Below are positions 9,112-19,206 of a stretch of DNA of 64,000 bases, one piece after another. The notes beneath the pieces were generated by a model. It saw only the letters and a list, made by a program, of their open reading frames with translations. It was not told the origin of the DNA and made no database searches. The stretch covers positions 1-64,000 of the forward strand of contig JACZJV010000115.1 in the NCBI GenBank assembly GCA_014860355.1, read 5' to 3'. Positions within the stretch are counted from its first letter, which is position 1, and each line of letters opens with the position of its first letter. The translations under genes were made by a program, and so were the position numbers. The DNA comes from Burkholderiales bacterium (GTDB lineage: Bacteria; Pseudomonadota; Gammaproteobacteria; Burkholderiales; SG8-39).

Positions 9112-11043
9112 TTAACTCCCCGGCGTCCAGATCTTGGAGCCGCCGCCAGCCATCGCCAGCATCAGCTCGTTCAGGCGCTTGACGAAGCCGGCCGGGTCAT
9201 CCAGTTGTCCGCCCTCGGCGAGCAGCGCCTGGTCGAACAGCACCTGGCTCCAGTCGGCGAACTGGGTTTCCTCGTATTTGAGCCGCTGCACCAGCGGGTG
9301 GCTGGGATTGATCTCCATGATCGGCTTGGACTCCGGGACTTTCTGCCCGGCCGCCTTGAGGATGCGCGCGAGATTGCCTCCCAGGTCGTACTGATCGGAC
9401 ACCAGGCAGGCGGGCGATGAGGTGAGCCGCAGCGTCACGCGCACTTCCTTCACCTGCTCGCCCAGCGCGCCCTTGATTTTGTCGGTCAGGTCCTTGTATT
9501 CCCCGGCCTGCTTTTCCTGCTCCTTTTTCTCCGCCTCGTCCTCAAGCTTGCCCAGATCCAGGTCGCCGCGGGCCACCGAGGCCAGCGGCTTGCCCTCGAA
9601 TTCGGTCAGATTCGATACCAGCCACTCGTCCACCCGTTCCGCCAGCAGCAGCACCTCTATGCCCTTTTTGCGGAACACCTCCAGATGCGGGCTGTTCCTG
9701 GCGGCGAGGAAGGAGTCGGCGGTGACGAAATAGATCTTCTCCTGGCCCGGTTTCATGCGCCCGACATAATCGGCGAAAGAAACGCCCTGCTCTTCGCTGT
9801 CGTTGTGGGTGCTCGAAAAGCGCAGCAGTCCGGCGATCCTCTCCCGGTTCGCGTGATCTTCGCCCACGCCTTCCTTCAGTACCAGGCCGAATTCCTTCCA
9901 AAAACCGGCATACTTGTCCTTCTGGTTTTGCGCCAGGTCGTCCAGCAGTGCGAGCACGCGTTTGGTGCAGCCCGAGCGGATCGCCTCGATGTCCTTGCTC
10001 TGCTGGAGTATTTCGCGCGACACGTTGAGAGGCAGGTTGTTGGAGTCGACCACTCCGCGCACGAAGCGCAGGTAGGCGGGAAGCAGTTGCTCGGCGTCGT
10101 CCATGATGAACACGCGGCGCACGTACAGCTTGATGCCGTGGCGGTGGGCGCGGTCCCAGAGGTCGAAAGGCGCATGCGCCGGCAGGTACAGAAGCTGCGT
10201 GTACTCGTGCCGGCCCTCGACCTTGTTGTGGGTCCATGCAAGCGGCGTTTCGAAATCGTGCGCCACATGCTTGTAGAACTCCTGGTACTGCTCTTCGCTG
10301 ATTTCGGATTTCGGCCGCGCCCACAGGGCGCTTGCCTGATTGACGGTCTCGTCCTCGCCGCTCGCACGGTATTCCTTCTTGTCCTCGTCCCAAACGCGCT
10401 TTTCCATCCGGATCGGGATGGCGATGTGGTCGGAATACTTGCGGATCAGGGCGCGCAGGCGCGTGTCGTCGAGCAATTCGTCCTCGCCCTCGCGCAGGTG
10501 CAGGGTCACCTCGGTGCCGCGGGCTTCTTTTTCGGCCGTTTCGATGCTGTACTCGCCGCCCCCGTCCGACTCCCAGCGTACCGCCTCCCCCGCCGCAAGA
10601 CCGGCGCGCCGCGTCACCAGGCTCACACGGTCGGCGACGATGAAAGACGAATAGAAACCCACGCCGAACTGGCCGATCAGATGGGCATCCTTGGCCTGGT
10701 CGCCCGTGAGCGCGTGGAAAAACTCGCGCGTGCCGGACTTGGCGATGGTGCCGATGTTGGCGATGACCTCGTCGCGCGACATGCCCACGCCGTTATCGGA
10801 CACAGTCAGCGTGCGCGCCGCCTTGTCGACACTGACGCGTATCTTCAGGTCCGCGTCCGTTCCATAGACCGAAGCATCCGAGAGCGCTTCGAAACGCAGT
10901 TTGTCGGCGGCATCGGAAGCATTCGAAATCAGTTCGCGCAGAAAAATCTCCTTGTTGCTGTACAAGGAGTGGATCATCAGGTGCAGCAGTTGCTTGACTT
11001 CGGTCTGAAAGCCCAGCGTTTCCTTGGTGGCGGTGGCAGACAT
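9112..11043 (-). CDS. htpG: molecular chaperone HtpG (Hsp90)
   Basis: 643 aa; [47 protein letters not shown]. Confidence 0.97.
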   Translation of the reverse strand: MSATATKETLGFQTEVKQLLHLMIHSLYSNKEIFLRELISNASDAADKLRFEALSDASVYGTDADLKIRVSVDKAARTLTVSDNGVGMSRDEVIANIGTIAKSGTREFFHALTGDQAKDAHLIGQFGVGFYSSFIVADRVSLVTRRAGLAAGEAVRWESDGGGEYSIETAEKEARGTEVTLHLREGEDELLDDTRLRALIRKYSDHIAIPIRMEKRVWDEDKKEYRASGEDETVNQASALWARPKSEISEEQYQEFYKHVAHDFETPLAWTHNKVEGRHEYTQLLYLPAHAPFDLWDRAHRHGIKLYVRRVFIMDDAEQLLPAYLRFVRGVVDSNNLPLNVSREILQQSKDIEAIRSGCTKRVLALLDDLAQNQKDKYAGFWKEFGLVLKEGVGEDHANRERIAGLLRFSSTHNDSEEQGVSFADYVGRMKPGQEKIYFVTADSFLAARNSPHLEVFRKKGIEVLLLAERVDEWLVSNLTEFEGKPLASVARGDLDLGKLEDEAEKKEQEKQAGEYKDLTDKIKGALGEQVKEVRVTLRLTSSPACLVSDQYDLGGNLARILKAAGQKVPESKPIMEINPSHPLVQRLKYEETQFADWSQVLFDQALLAEGGQLDDPAGFVKRLNELMLAMAGGGSKIWTPGS

Positions 11044-11140
11044 GGTTTCTCCGTGGATAGTCCTTATTGTCCGGTTAAATGCGGGCTGCGGGGGGAAATT
11101 TCAAGGGCCCGGCCGGCGCTGGCAGCAAGGGCGGTCTAGA

Positions 11141-11872
11141 ATGTGCCCCGCCCGCCGCCACCGCCAACGACTGCACTTGCGCCTCCATCCCCAATTCTCC
11201 GCCGCATTCAAAGCCTGCCTGCCGGTCCTGCCGGGGGTGCTGGCCTTCGGCACGATCAGCGGCGTGGCGATGGTCGCCGCGGGCATGCCCTACTACCTGG
11301 CCATACTGATGTCGGTCCTGGTCTACGCCGGCAACTCGCAGCTGGCCGCCTTGCAGCTCGTCAGCTCCGGCAGCCCGCTGGTGGTCGCCATCCTCGCGGC
11401 CTTGGTGATCAACCTGCGTTTTTCCATCTATAGCCTGTCGATCGCGCCGCACCTGGCGGCGGCCGGCCCGCGCTGGCGGCCCCTGCTCTCCTACATCCTG
11501 TCGGACAATGGCTACGTACTTTCGCTGCGCGGCTACGAACGCCCGATGGGCGCCGCTGACAAGGTCTGGTACTACTTCGGCTGCTGCGCCGCCATCTGGA
11601 TCACCTGGCAGATCGGTACCCTGACCGGCGTGCTGCTCGGCGCACGCATTCCGGCCGCCTGGCACCTCGAATTCTCCATATTGCTCACCTTCCTTGGCAT
11701 CGTCGTACCCACCATCCGCGACCGCGCCGTAGCCGCCGCCGCCTGCGCTGCGGGTATCACCGCCGTAATCGCCTGGCCCCTGCCGCTGCGCCTGGGCCTG
11801 TTGCTGGCGGCTGCCGCCGGCATTGCCACCGGCATGCTGGTGGAAACCATGCTGGAGCGGCGCACGCGATGA
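11141..11872 (+). CDS. azlC: AzlC family branched-chain amino acid exporter subunit
   Basis: LPVLPGVLAFGTISGVAMVAAGMPYYLAILMSVLVYAGNSQLAALQL; followed by AzlD-like ORF. Confidence 0.87.
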   Translation: MCPARRHRQRLHLRLHPQFSAAFKACLPVLPGVLAFGTISGVAMVAAGMPYYLAILMSVLVYAGNSQLAALQLVSSGSPLVVAILAALVINLRFSIYSLSIAPHLAAAGPRWRPLLSYILSDNGYVLSLRGYERPMGAADKVWYYFGCCAAIWITWQIGTLTGVLLGARIPAAWHLEFSILLTFLGIVVPTIRDRAVAAAACAAGITAVIAWPLPLRLGLLLAAAAGIATGMLVETMLERRTR

Positions 11873-12189
11873 CCACATTCTTGCTCCTGATCCTCGGGCT
11901 GGCGCTGACCAGTTTCATTCCGCGCGCGTCCTTTATCCTGCTGTTTGCGCGCTGGCCCGCGCCCGCGCTGCTGCGGCGCGCGCTGCGTTACGTCCCCGCG
12001 GCGGTATTCTCCGCGATCCTCGTACCCGGATTCGTACTGACCGCGGGCTCGGTCCACATCGCTCTGGACAATCCGCGCCTGCTCGCCGGCATTCTCGCCG
12101 GCATAGTTGCCTGGCGCACGCGCAATACCCTCGTCACCATCGTGACGGGCATGCTGGCGCTGCACTTCTTCGGCTATCTGGTGAAGTAG
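11869..12189 (+). CDS. azlD: AzlD family transporter subunit
   Basis: 106 aa hydrophobic; overlaps the azlC stop by 4 nt; AzlD pattern. Confidence 0.85.
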   Translation: MTTFLLLILGLALTSFIPRASFILLFARWPAPALLRRALRYVPAAVFSAILVPGFVLTAGSVHIALDNPRLLAGILAGIVAWRTRNTLVTIVTGMLALHFFGYLVK

Positions 12190-12267
12190 GTCGCTCTGCC
12201 TGACTGCCCTGTCGGGCGTCGCGTGATGCGCTCGCGCACAGAGCGCAACACCTGGCGCACCCAAAGA

Positions 12268-12291
12268 AAAAGGACCCTCGCGGGTCCTTTT
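12268..12291. terminator. bidirectional intrinsic terminator
   Basis: AAAAGGACCC-TCGC-GGGTCCTTTT perfect 10-bp arms between convergent azlD and the DUF3494 gene. Confidence 0.8.
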
Positions 12292-12315
12292 CCATTCTGT
12301 GCGACTGCAGGCTTA

Positions 12316-13260
12316 CTAGCGACTGTCCTTGCTGCCCTTGTCGCCCTTGTCGTGGTCCTTATCTTTCGGCCCGAAAGGGTAGTTTGCTTCCGATCCGTGC
12401 CCTTTATCGCCATCGTTTCCATGGTGTTTGTTCTTGTCATGCCCATGGTGTTTGTGGTCCTTATCGTGCCCGTCATGATCGCGATCCTTGTCCTTGCACG
12501 TCGACGGGGGGCCTGACGGGGGAACCGGCAATGCGGAGCAGCCGACGACGTTGACGCCTGTCATGGTCACGACGGTATTGGCCAAAGCTTGACCGGCCAA
12601 AGTTCCACCGGTCATGGTAATCGACCCGCCAGCAGCAGCGGTGGAACCCGCGAGTATGTTCCCGCTGAATGCCGAAGTCGTCATGGTCACGTCGGCGCCG
12701 GGCACCCAGAACACGTTGCACGGCTGCCCGCCGTTGGCCATGACCACCGAGAAGCCGGTGCCGGTAAGGGCTGCCCCGATCTTGAATATCCAGACCGCGT
12801 TCGCGTCGCCACCCGCATCCAGGGTCAATACGCCCGCACCCGTCAATGCCGTGTCGGTGCAATAGACACCAGGGGCCAGAGTCACGGGACCCGCGATCGT
12901 AGCAGCCAAAGTAACGTCACAAGAGAGAGACTGGACCGAAGTCCAGGCGCTGTTGAGGTCAGTTATGACCTGAGGGTTGAGCGGCGTGGTCGCCGTACCC
13001 GAAATCGTGCTCCCGGTATTAACAAGGGCACCGGAATAGACGACGTTTCCGTTGATAGCGGAACCAGTCAAAGTGAGCGCGCCGCCGGAGCCCAGGTCTC
13101 CGTTGACGGTGGAAGCGGAGGTGGTCACGGTGGTGCCACCCAGAACCGCGTAGTTGGATGCCGTACCCAGTGATACCTGGGCCCATGCCGGGGAGGCGCC
13201 GACTAGCAGCGCAACCGTCGCCAACAAACCCATGGACAGGTGCTTCTGAAGGTCATTCAT
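12316..13260 (-). CDS. DUF3494 / ice-binding-like exported protein with His/Asp/Lys-rich C-terminal tail
   Basis: Signal peptide; VSLGTASNYAVLGGTTVTTSASTVNGDLG...; tail KDKDRDHDGHDKDHKHHGHDKNKHHG... Confidence 0.85.
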   Translation of the reverse strand: MNDLQKHLSMGLLATVALLVGASPAWAQVSLGTASNYAVLGGTTVTTSASTVNGDLGSGGALTLTGSAINGNVVYSGALVNTGSTISGTATTPLNPQVITDLNSAWTSVQSLSCDVTLAATIAGPVTLAPGVYCTDTALTGAGVLTLDAGGDANAVWIFKIGAALTGTGFSVVMANGGQPCNVFWVPGADVTMTTSAFSGNILAGSTAAAGGSITMTGGTLAGQALANTVVTMTGVNVVGCSALPVPPSGPPSTCKDKDRDHDGHDKDHKHHGHDKNKHHGNDGDKGHGSEANYPFGPKDKDHDKGDKGSKDSR

Positions 13261-13609
13261 GTTTTGTTTCCTTTCGTAAGTGTTTCAGGAGGACAAGGCA
13301 CAATCCCCGGCGGGCATGTATCCCGGTGCGACGCACCGGGGTGCCGGCATAGAGATTCTTCCTTCAGCACGACAGACCGTTTCATGCCGGCAATCTCCGA
13401 GCCGAAGCCGGAGCAACCGGCGGTAAAATCATCCGTCGACCGTGCTTTTATAGCTGTCGCGCGAAAGATGCGCTGTGCGTTGCCGTACATACGGTGCAAT
13501 AAATCTTCCCGGTACTACGGGGGAACGCGCGGCAACTCGTATTAGAATCGGAACCAATCCAAAAAGTTACGGTCTCTTCGGAAGCCCTGACAAGAAACGA
13601 GGTCGTCCG

Positions 13610-16372
13610 ATGCTGCGCCGTATTCTTTCGCTCACCCTTGCCCTGCTGCTGCCGGCGTTCCTGCCCGCGCCGGCGCAGGCCTCTCCGGTGCGCGCCGATG
13701 CCGCGGCGTCGATCAAGCGAATCACCTCGGTCGAGGGCATTGCCGAGTACCGGCTCGCGAACGGCCTCAAGGTGCTGCTGTTCCCGGACGCCTCGCAGGA
13801 CAGAATCACGGTCAGCGTCACTTACCTGGTCGGTTCGCGCCACGAGGGCTACGGCGAATACGGCATGGCGCACCTGCTCGAGCACATGCAGTTCAAGGGT
13901 ACGCCGCGCCATCCCGATCCCAAGAACGAGTTCCAGCGCCACGGCGCGCACTTCAACGCCTCGACCTCGTACGACCGCACCAATTATTACCAGACCCTGG
14001 CCGCCAGCGAGAACAATCTGGACTGGGCGCTGGAGCTGGAGGCGGACCGCATGGTGAATTCCAACATTTCGAAGGTCGATCTGGACAGCGAGATGACCGT
14101 GGTGCGCAACGAGTTCGAAGCGGGCGAGAACAGCCCCCGCAACGTGCTGGGCGAGCGCATGGCCTCCACCGCCTACCTCTGGCATAACTACGGCCACCCC
14201 ATTATCGGCGCCCGCTCCGACATCGAAAACGTGCCGATCGAGCGCCTGCAGGCCTTCTATCACAAATACTACCAGCCCGATAACGCAGTGCTGCTGGTCA
14301 GCGGCAAGTTCGACGAAGCCGTGGCGCTGGGGCTTATCGAACGCCATTTCGGCAGCATGCCCAGGCCGGCGCGCGTGCTCATCCCCACCTATACCGCCGA
14401 GCCTACCCAGGACGGGGAACGCACGGTAACGCTGCGCCGCGCGGGCGAGGTGCAGCTGGTAAGCGCCCAGTACCACCTGCCTCCGGGGTCGCATGTCGAT
14501 TTTCCCGCGATCGACATCCTCGTTACCGCACTCACCAAAGTCCCGGGTGGCCGCCTGCATCGCGCGCTGGTCGAGAGCGGCAAGGCGAGCGGCATATACG
14601 GCAGCGATCAGCAGCAGCGCGACGCCGGTTATGCCTATTTCGGCGCCAGCCTGCGCAAGGATATGCCCCTGGAAGCGGCGCGCGCGGCGCTGATTGCAAC
14701 TCTCGAGGGATTTGCCGCCGAACCGATTACCGACGAGGAGGTGGAACGCGCGCGCACGCAACTGCAGAACGACGTCGATATGGCCCTGACCAATTCACGC
14801 GAACTTGGCATGGCGCTGTCCGAATTCATCGCCATGGGAGACTGGCGATTGTTCTTCCTGTACCGCGATGGCCTGCGCAAGGTAAAGCGCGAGGATGTGC
14901 AGCGGGTCGCGACGCAGTACCTGAAGACCTCCAACCGCACTCTGGGCGTGTTCGTGCCGACATCGAAGCCGGACCGCGCCGAGATTCCGCCTGCACCCGA
15001 TGTCGCTCGGCTGGTCAAGGATTACAAAGGCACGGCGGCGGTGGCGGCCGGCGAAGCGTTCGAACCCAGCGCGGCCAATATCGATGCGCGCACCCAGGTG
15101 CAGCAGCTGCCGGGCGGGATGAAACTCGCCCTGCTGCCGAAGAAGACGCGCGGCGGCACCGTGGTGGCGCAACTGGTGCTGCATTGGGGAGACGAACAGA
15201 GCAAGATGGGCCGCAGCGCGGCCTGCCGGCTCGCCTCGGCCATGCTGATGCGCGGGACCACCAAGCACACGCGCGAACAATTGCGCGACGAGTTCGACCG
15301 CTTGAAGGCCGAGGTGAGCGTCAGCGGCAACGGCGCATCGATAGAAACCCTGCGCCCGAATCTGCCTGCAGTGCTGCGTCTGGTCGCGGAAGTCCTGCGC
15401 GAACCCGCCTTTCCGGCCAGCGAATTCGAGCAGCTCAAACGCTCCGCCCTGACCAAGGTCGAAAGCATGAAAGGCGAACCCAATGCGCTCGCCGAACTGC
15501 AGCTTGCGCGCCATCTGAACCCCTACCCGCGCGAGCACTGGATGTATACGCCTACGCTGGAGGAGCGCATGCAGCGCCTGCAGTCGGTGAGCATCGAGGA
15601 CCTGCGGCGCTGCCACGATGACTTTTACGGCGCGAGCGCCAGCGAACTGGCGGTGGTGGGGGATTTTGACGCGCCGCAGATCGCCAGCCTCGCGCAGGAG
15701 TTGTTCGGCGACTGGAGGAGCCCGCGGCCATACGCGCGCATAGTCGAAAGCTACCGCGACATGCCGCCGATCGATAGCAACCTCGATACGCCCGACAAGG
15801 CCAATGCCGTGTTCCAGGCCGGGATGAACCTGCCCTTGCGCGACGACCAGCCCGACTACCCGGCGCTGGCCCTGGGCAATTACCTGCTGGGCGGCTCCTC
15901 CGATTCGCGCCTGTGGCGGCGCATACGCGAAAAGGAAGGGCTTTCCTACAGCGTGCATTCCTGGCTCACCGCCGGATCGCTGGATGCGGTGGGCGAATTC
16001 GGTGTCAGCGCCATCTATGCGCCGCAGAACCGCGCGCGCATCGAAACCGGCATCATGGACGTGCTGCGCCAGGCGCTGCGCGAGGGCTTCAGCGAGACCG
16101 AGGTGGCCGAAGCGAAGAAAGGCTATCTCGCCTTGCGCAAACTAAGCCGCACCCAGGACGGCGCCCTCGTCGGTCGGCTCGCCGACAATCTCTACCTGGG
16201 CCGCCGCCTCGCCTGGGATGCTGAACTGGATGCAAAGATCGCCGCGCTGACACCAGAGCAGATCCGGAATGCGCTGAAAAAGTACCTCGACCCGGGCAAA
16301 CTATCGATCGTCAAGGCCGGCGACTTTACGCGCCTCGCCACAGGCGATGCCGGCGCGCACAGGAAGAACTAG
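13610..16372 (+). CDS. M16 family metallopeptidase (fused two-half form)
   Basis: Signal peptide; HLLEHMQFKG zinc motif; second M16-like half. Confidence 0.92.
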   Translation: MLRRILSLTLALLLPAFLPAPAQASPVRADAAASIKRITSVEGIAEYRLANGLKVLLFPDASQDRITVSVTYLVGSRHEGYGEYGMAHLLEHMQFKGTPRHPDPKNEFQRHGAHFNASTSYDRTNYYQTLAASENNLDWALELEADRMVNSNISKVDLDSEMTVVRNEFEAGENSPRNVLGERMASTAYLWHNYGHPIIGARSDIENVPIERLQAFYHKYYQPDNAVLLVSGKFDEAVALGLIERHFGSMPRPARVLIPTYTAEPTQDGERTVTLRRAGEVQLVSAQYHLPPGSHVDFPAIDILVTALTKVPGGRLHRALVESGKASGIYGSDQQQRDAGYAYFGASLRKDMPLEAARAALIATLEGFAAEPITDEEVERARTQLQNDVDMALTNSRELGMALSEFIAMGDWRLFFLYRDGLRKVKREDVQRVATQYLKTSNRTLGVFVPTSKPDRAEIPPAPDVARLVKDYKGTAAVAAGEAFEPSAANIDARTQVQQLPGGMKLALLPKKTRGGTVVAQLVLHWGDEQSKMGRSAACRLASAMLMRGTTKHTREQLRDEFDRLKAEVSVSGNGASIETLRPNLPAVLRLVAEVLREPAFPASEFEQLKRSALTKVESMKGEPNALAELQLARHLNPYPREHWMYTPTLEERMQRLQSVSIEDLRRCHDDFYGASASELAVVGDFDAPQIASLAQELFGDWRSPRPYARIVESYRDMPPIDSNLDTPDKANAVFQAGMNLPLRDDQPDYPALALGNYLLGGSSDSRLWRRIREKEGLSYSVHSWLTAGSLDAVGEFGVSAIYAPQNRARIETGIMDVLRQALREGFSETEVAEAKKGYLALRKLSRTQDGALVGRLADNLYLGRRLAWDAELDAKIAALTPEQIRNALKKYLDPGKLSIVKAGDFTRLATGDAGAHRKN

Positions 16373-16413
16373 CACTCGGATCACCCGGCACAGGACGGGT
16401 TCCACGAGCGCCA

Positions 16414-16968
16414 TTAGGGCAACTCGAGGTATTCGACTTCCAGCACCTGCAGTTCTTCTTCGCCCGAGGGCGTGCGCAAGGTCACGCTTTCACCGGCGCG
16501 CGCCTTGAGCAGCGCGCGCGCAATGGGGGAGACCCAACTCACCCGGCCGCGTGTCGGATCGACCTCATCCATTCCGACGATGCTCAGGCGGCTTACACGG
16601 CCGGCGCCGTCCCGGACACTGACCGTGGCACCGAAAAATACGCGGTCCTGCTCCTGGCCGCTGGACGCCACCACCTCGGCTAGTTCCAGGCGCTTGATCA
16701 GGAAGCGGATGCGCCTGTCGATCTCGCGCAATCGCTTCTTGCCATAGATGTAATCCCCGTTTTCGGAGCGGTCGCCATTCAAGGCCGCCCAGTGCACCAC
16801 GCTGACAGTCTCCGGGCGCGCCACGTCCAGCAACTGTTTCAGCTCGGCCTGCATGCGCGCGTATCCCGCCGGGGTGATGTAGTTCTTCAACCCCTGCGGC
16901 TGTTCCGCCTCGGGCGCCGGTTCGTCTTCGTCGGCCCCGTCTTGTTCCCTGGTGAACGCCTTGCTCAA
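16414..16968 (-). CDS. greB: transcription elongation factor GreB
   Basis: NYITPAGYARMQAELKQLL...NGDRSENGDYIYGKKRLREIDRRIRFLIKRLE. Confidence 0.9.
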   Translation of the reverse strand: MSKAFTREQDGADEDEPAPEAEQPQGLKNYITPAGYARMQAELKQLLDVARPETVSVVHWAALNGDRSENGDYIYGKKRLREIDRRIRFLIKRLELAEVVASSGQEQDRVFFGATVSVRDGAGRVSRLSIVGMDEVDPTRGRVSWVSPIARALLKARAGESVTLRTPSGEEELQVLEVEYLELP

Positions 16969-17099
16969 CGTTTTTCCTCATTTCCTAATGCAAACCGCTG
17001 ATTCCACTGTTGGATTATACTAGCGTGTATGACCGGATCCTGCCAGTCGAGGCGGACACGCTCACAGTACCTGGGAATCATCGCTAAGCGGAGGAAGTC

Positions 17100-17789
17100 G
17101 TGGACTTTCTGAAGACAAGAAAACTCCAAGAATGGGCGCTCGTCGGCCTGGTCGGCATCGCCACCATCTTCGCACTGCTTCCGGAGGAGATCGCCGATCA
17201 ATGGAGCATCAACCGCACCTACATCGCGACCATCCTCGGCATCCTCCTGGTGATCGCGCTGTTCCTTTATCTGAAGTTCGCCTTCTTCATCATGGTCGCC
17301 TTGCTCGTGATCGGCGCCAACGTCACCGACGCATGGTCCGAAACGCTAGGCATCTCCAAGCTGCCTCTGATCATTGCGCTGATCGCCATGGTCGGGATCT
17401 CGCTCATCAATTATGTCGTAAGTATACTGCCCACCGGCCTGGAACCGAAGCCGCGGGAGAAAAGCCCGGAAGGCGTAAAGGCGATGTTCTACGCAATCGA
17501 AAAGGACAACCTGGTGTACGCGCAGAAAGTACTTGCCATGAACTTCGATCCGAACGTGCTCAGCGACAATGGTTACACGCCGCTGCAATACGCGGCGATG
17601 CGCGGCAACGCGCAGATGGTCGAACTGTTCATTCGCAACGGTGCCAATTTGGACATTCTGAGCAAGGACGGCGAAAGCGCGATGGAACTCGCATTGAAAC
17701 TGAGCCATGGCCCGGCCGCGGACGTGCTGAAGAAGGCGCGCCAGGAGTCGCTCGCGCAGGAAGCGGCGGCCAAGGAAGCAACGACATAG
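17100..17789 (+). CDS. membrane protein with C-terminal ankyrin repeats
   Basis: GTG start with GGAGG upstream; N-terminal hydrophobic segments; SDNGYTPLQYAAMRGNAQMVELFIRNGANLDILSKDGESAMELAL. Confidence 0.8.
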   Translation: MDFLKTRKLQEWALVGLVGIATIFALLPEEIADQWSINRTYIATILGILLVIALFLYLKFAFFIMVALLVIGANVTDAWSETLGISKLPLIIALIAMVGISLINYVVSILPTGLEPKPREKSPEGVKAMFYAIEKDNLVYAQKVLAMNFDPNVLSDNGYTPLQYAAMRGNAQMVELFIRNGANLDILSKDGESAMELALKLSHGPAADVLKKARQESLAQEAAAKEATT

Positions 17790-17885
17790 CCAAAACTGTG
17801 CCTGGAGATTGTCGCCCAATGAGGAGAGGCATCCCCTCGTACTCCTCTCAATAAAGGGCTATTTCGGTAACTCTGGACTGGCCTC

Positions 17886-19130
17886 TTATTGACGGGGCAC
17901 GCCGGCCCTGCGCGACAGTAGCAGCAGCACGTAAGGCACGAGCAGCAGCGCCAGGCAGGCTCCAAATGCGGTGCCATAGCCGGCCTTGGCATACCTGCCG
18001 GCCTCAACCGGCCACAGGTTGATGATCAGGCCCGTGCCCCACTGCACCGCGAACGCGCTCAGAAAAACCAGGAAATTGAGCGTGCTGATGACCCGGCCGG
18101 AGAGTTCCAACGGAAATTCCTTGGACAGTATGGCGTAGACCAGTGGCTGCACCTGGCTGAAAAGGGTCAGCGCGAACATCAAGCCCAGCGTGCCTGATTT
18201 CAGTCCCAGCGCGAGCAGCGCGAGGACCATCATGCTGGCGCCCACGCCGCCCAGCACGACCTTGACCGTGTCGACGCCGAGGCGCGACAAGCGATCGGCA
18301 ACGCCGCCCCACAGCGCCGCACCGACGATCATGCCCGCGGCCGCCATCAGCAGATTCCGGCCGATGTCCGCACGCGCCAGCCCGACCACGTCTTTGAGCC
18401 AGGGAGCAATCCACAGGCTCTGCAGCGACATGAACACGCCCTGGCCTGCGATCACCAGCGAACCCAGGCGCCAGAAATTCGCATTGCGCACGATGATTGG
18501 CAGACTACGCAGCGACTCGAGCAGGCTTTGTGGCACGCGGGGCGCGTTGCGCTCTGGCACAATCAGGAAAATCGCGCCGGCGGCGGCAAATGTGAGCGCG
18601 GCCAGCAGTACAAACACGGTATGCCAATCGGTAACGCGCAGCAATTCTTCGGCAGGCACGGTCGCCGACAGGGCGCCCAGACCGCCGCAGGAAAGCAGCC
18701 AGCCGTTGAGCGTGGCTAGCCGACTGAGCGGAAACCATAGCGTGAAAACCTTCATGCTGGACATGAGGCAGCCGGAGACCCCGAGCCCGATCAGCGCGCG
18801 CGCGAGTACCAGCCCGCCCATACTATGGCTCAGCCCGAACAGGGCGGCGCCGGTTCCGGCCAGCATCAACAGGCCGGCATTCACACGCCGAGGACCGTAA
18901 CGGTCGAGCAATATTCCCAGCGGCAGCTGGAACAATGCGAAAGCAAGAAAGTAAGAACTGGTCAGCAGGCCCAAATCGTCCGGTGCGAGGGCGAATTCGC
19001 GCACAAGGTCGGGCGCGATGATGGCGTTGACGGTGCGGTACAAATAGGAAAGATAGTAGCCGCCGGCAAAAGGCAGGAACACCTTAAGCAGCAATTCGAT
19101 AGTCGGCGCTACGTTTTCCTGGCGGGCCAT
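17886..19130 (-). CDS. MFS transporter
   Basis: 414 aa; FALFQLPLGILLDRYGPRRV. Confidence 0.88.
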   Translation of the reverse strand: MARQENVAPTIELLLKVFLPFAGGYYLSYLYRTVNAIIAPDLVREFALAPDDLGLLTSSYFLAFALFQLPLGILLDRYGPRRVNAGLLMLAGTGAALFGLSHSMGGLVLARALIGLGVSGCLMSSMKVFTLWFPLSRLATLNGWLLSCGGLGALSATVPAEELLRVTDWHTVFVLLAALTFAAAGAIFLIVPERNAPRVPQSLLESLRSLPIIVRNANFWRLGSLVIAGQGVFMSLQSLWIAPWLKDVVGLARADIGRNLLMAAAGMIVGAALWGGVADRLSRLGVDTVKVVLGGVGASMMVLALLALGLKSGTLGLMFALTLFSQVQPLVYAILSKEFPLELSGRVISTLNFLVFLSAFAVQWGTGLIINLWPVEAGRYAKAGYGTAFGACLALLLVPYVLLLLSRRAGVPRQ

Positions 19131-19206
19131 GGGTAGCAGCGATCATACGCGATCAGTTCCGCCCGGACATCCTGATAAGATAATGCCATCGAAAAGCGGA
19201 GGACCT

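Noticed and set aside
9685-11139. 484-aa plus-strand ORF
   Set aside because: Antisense to htpG; GC-rich shadow ORF.
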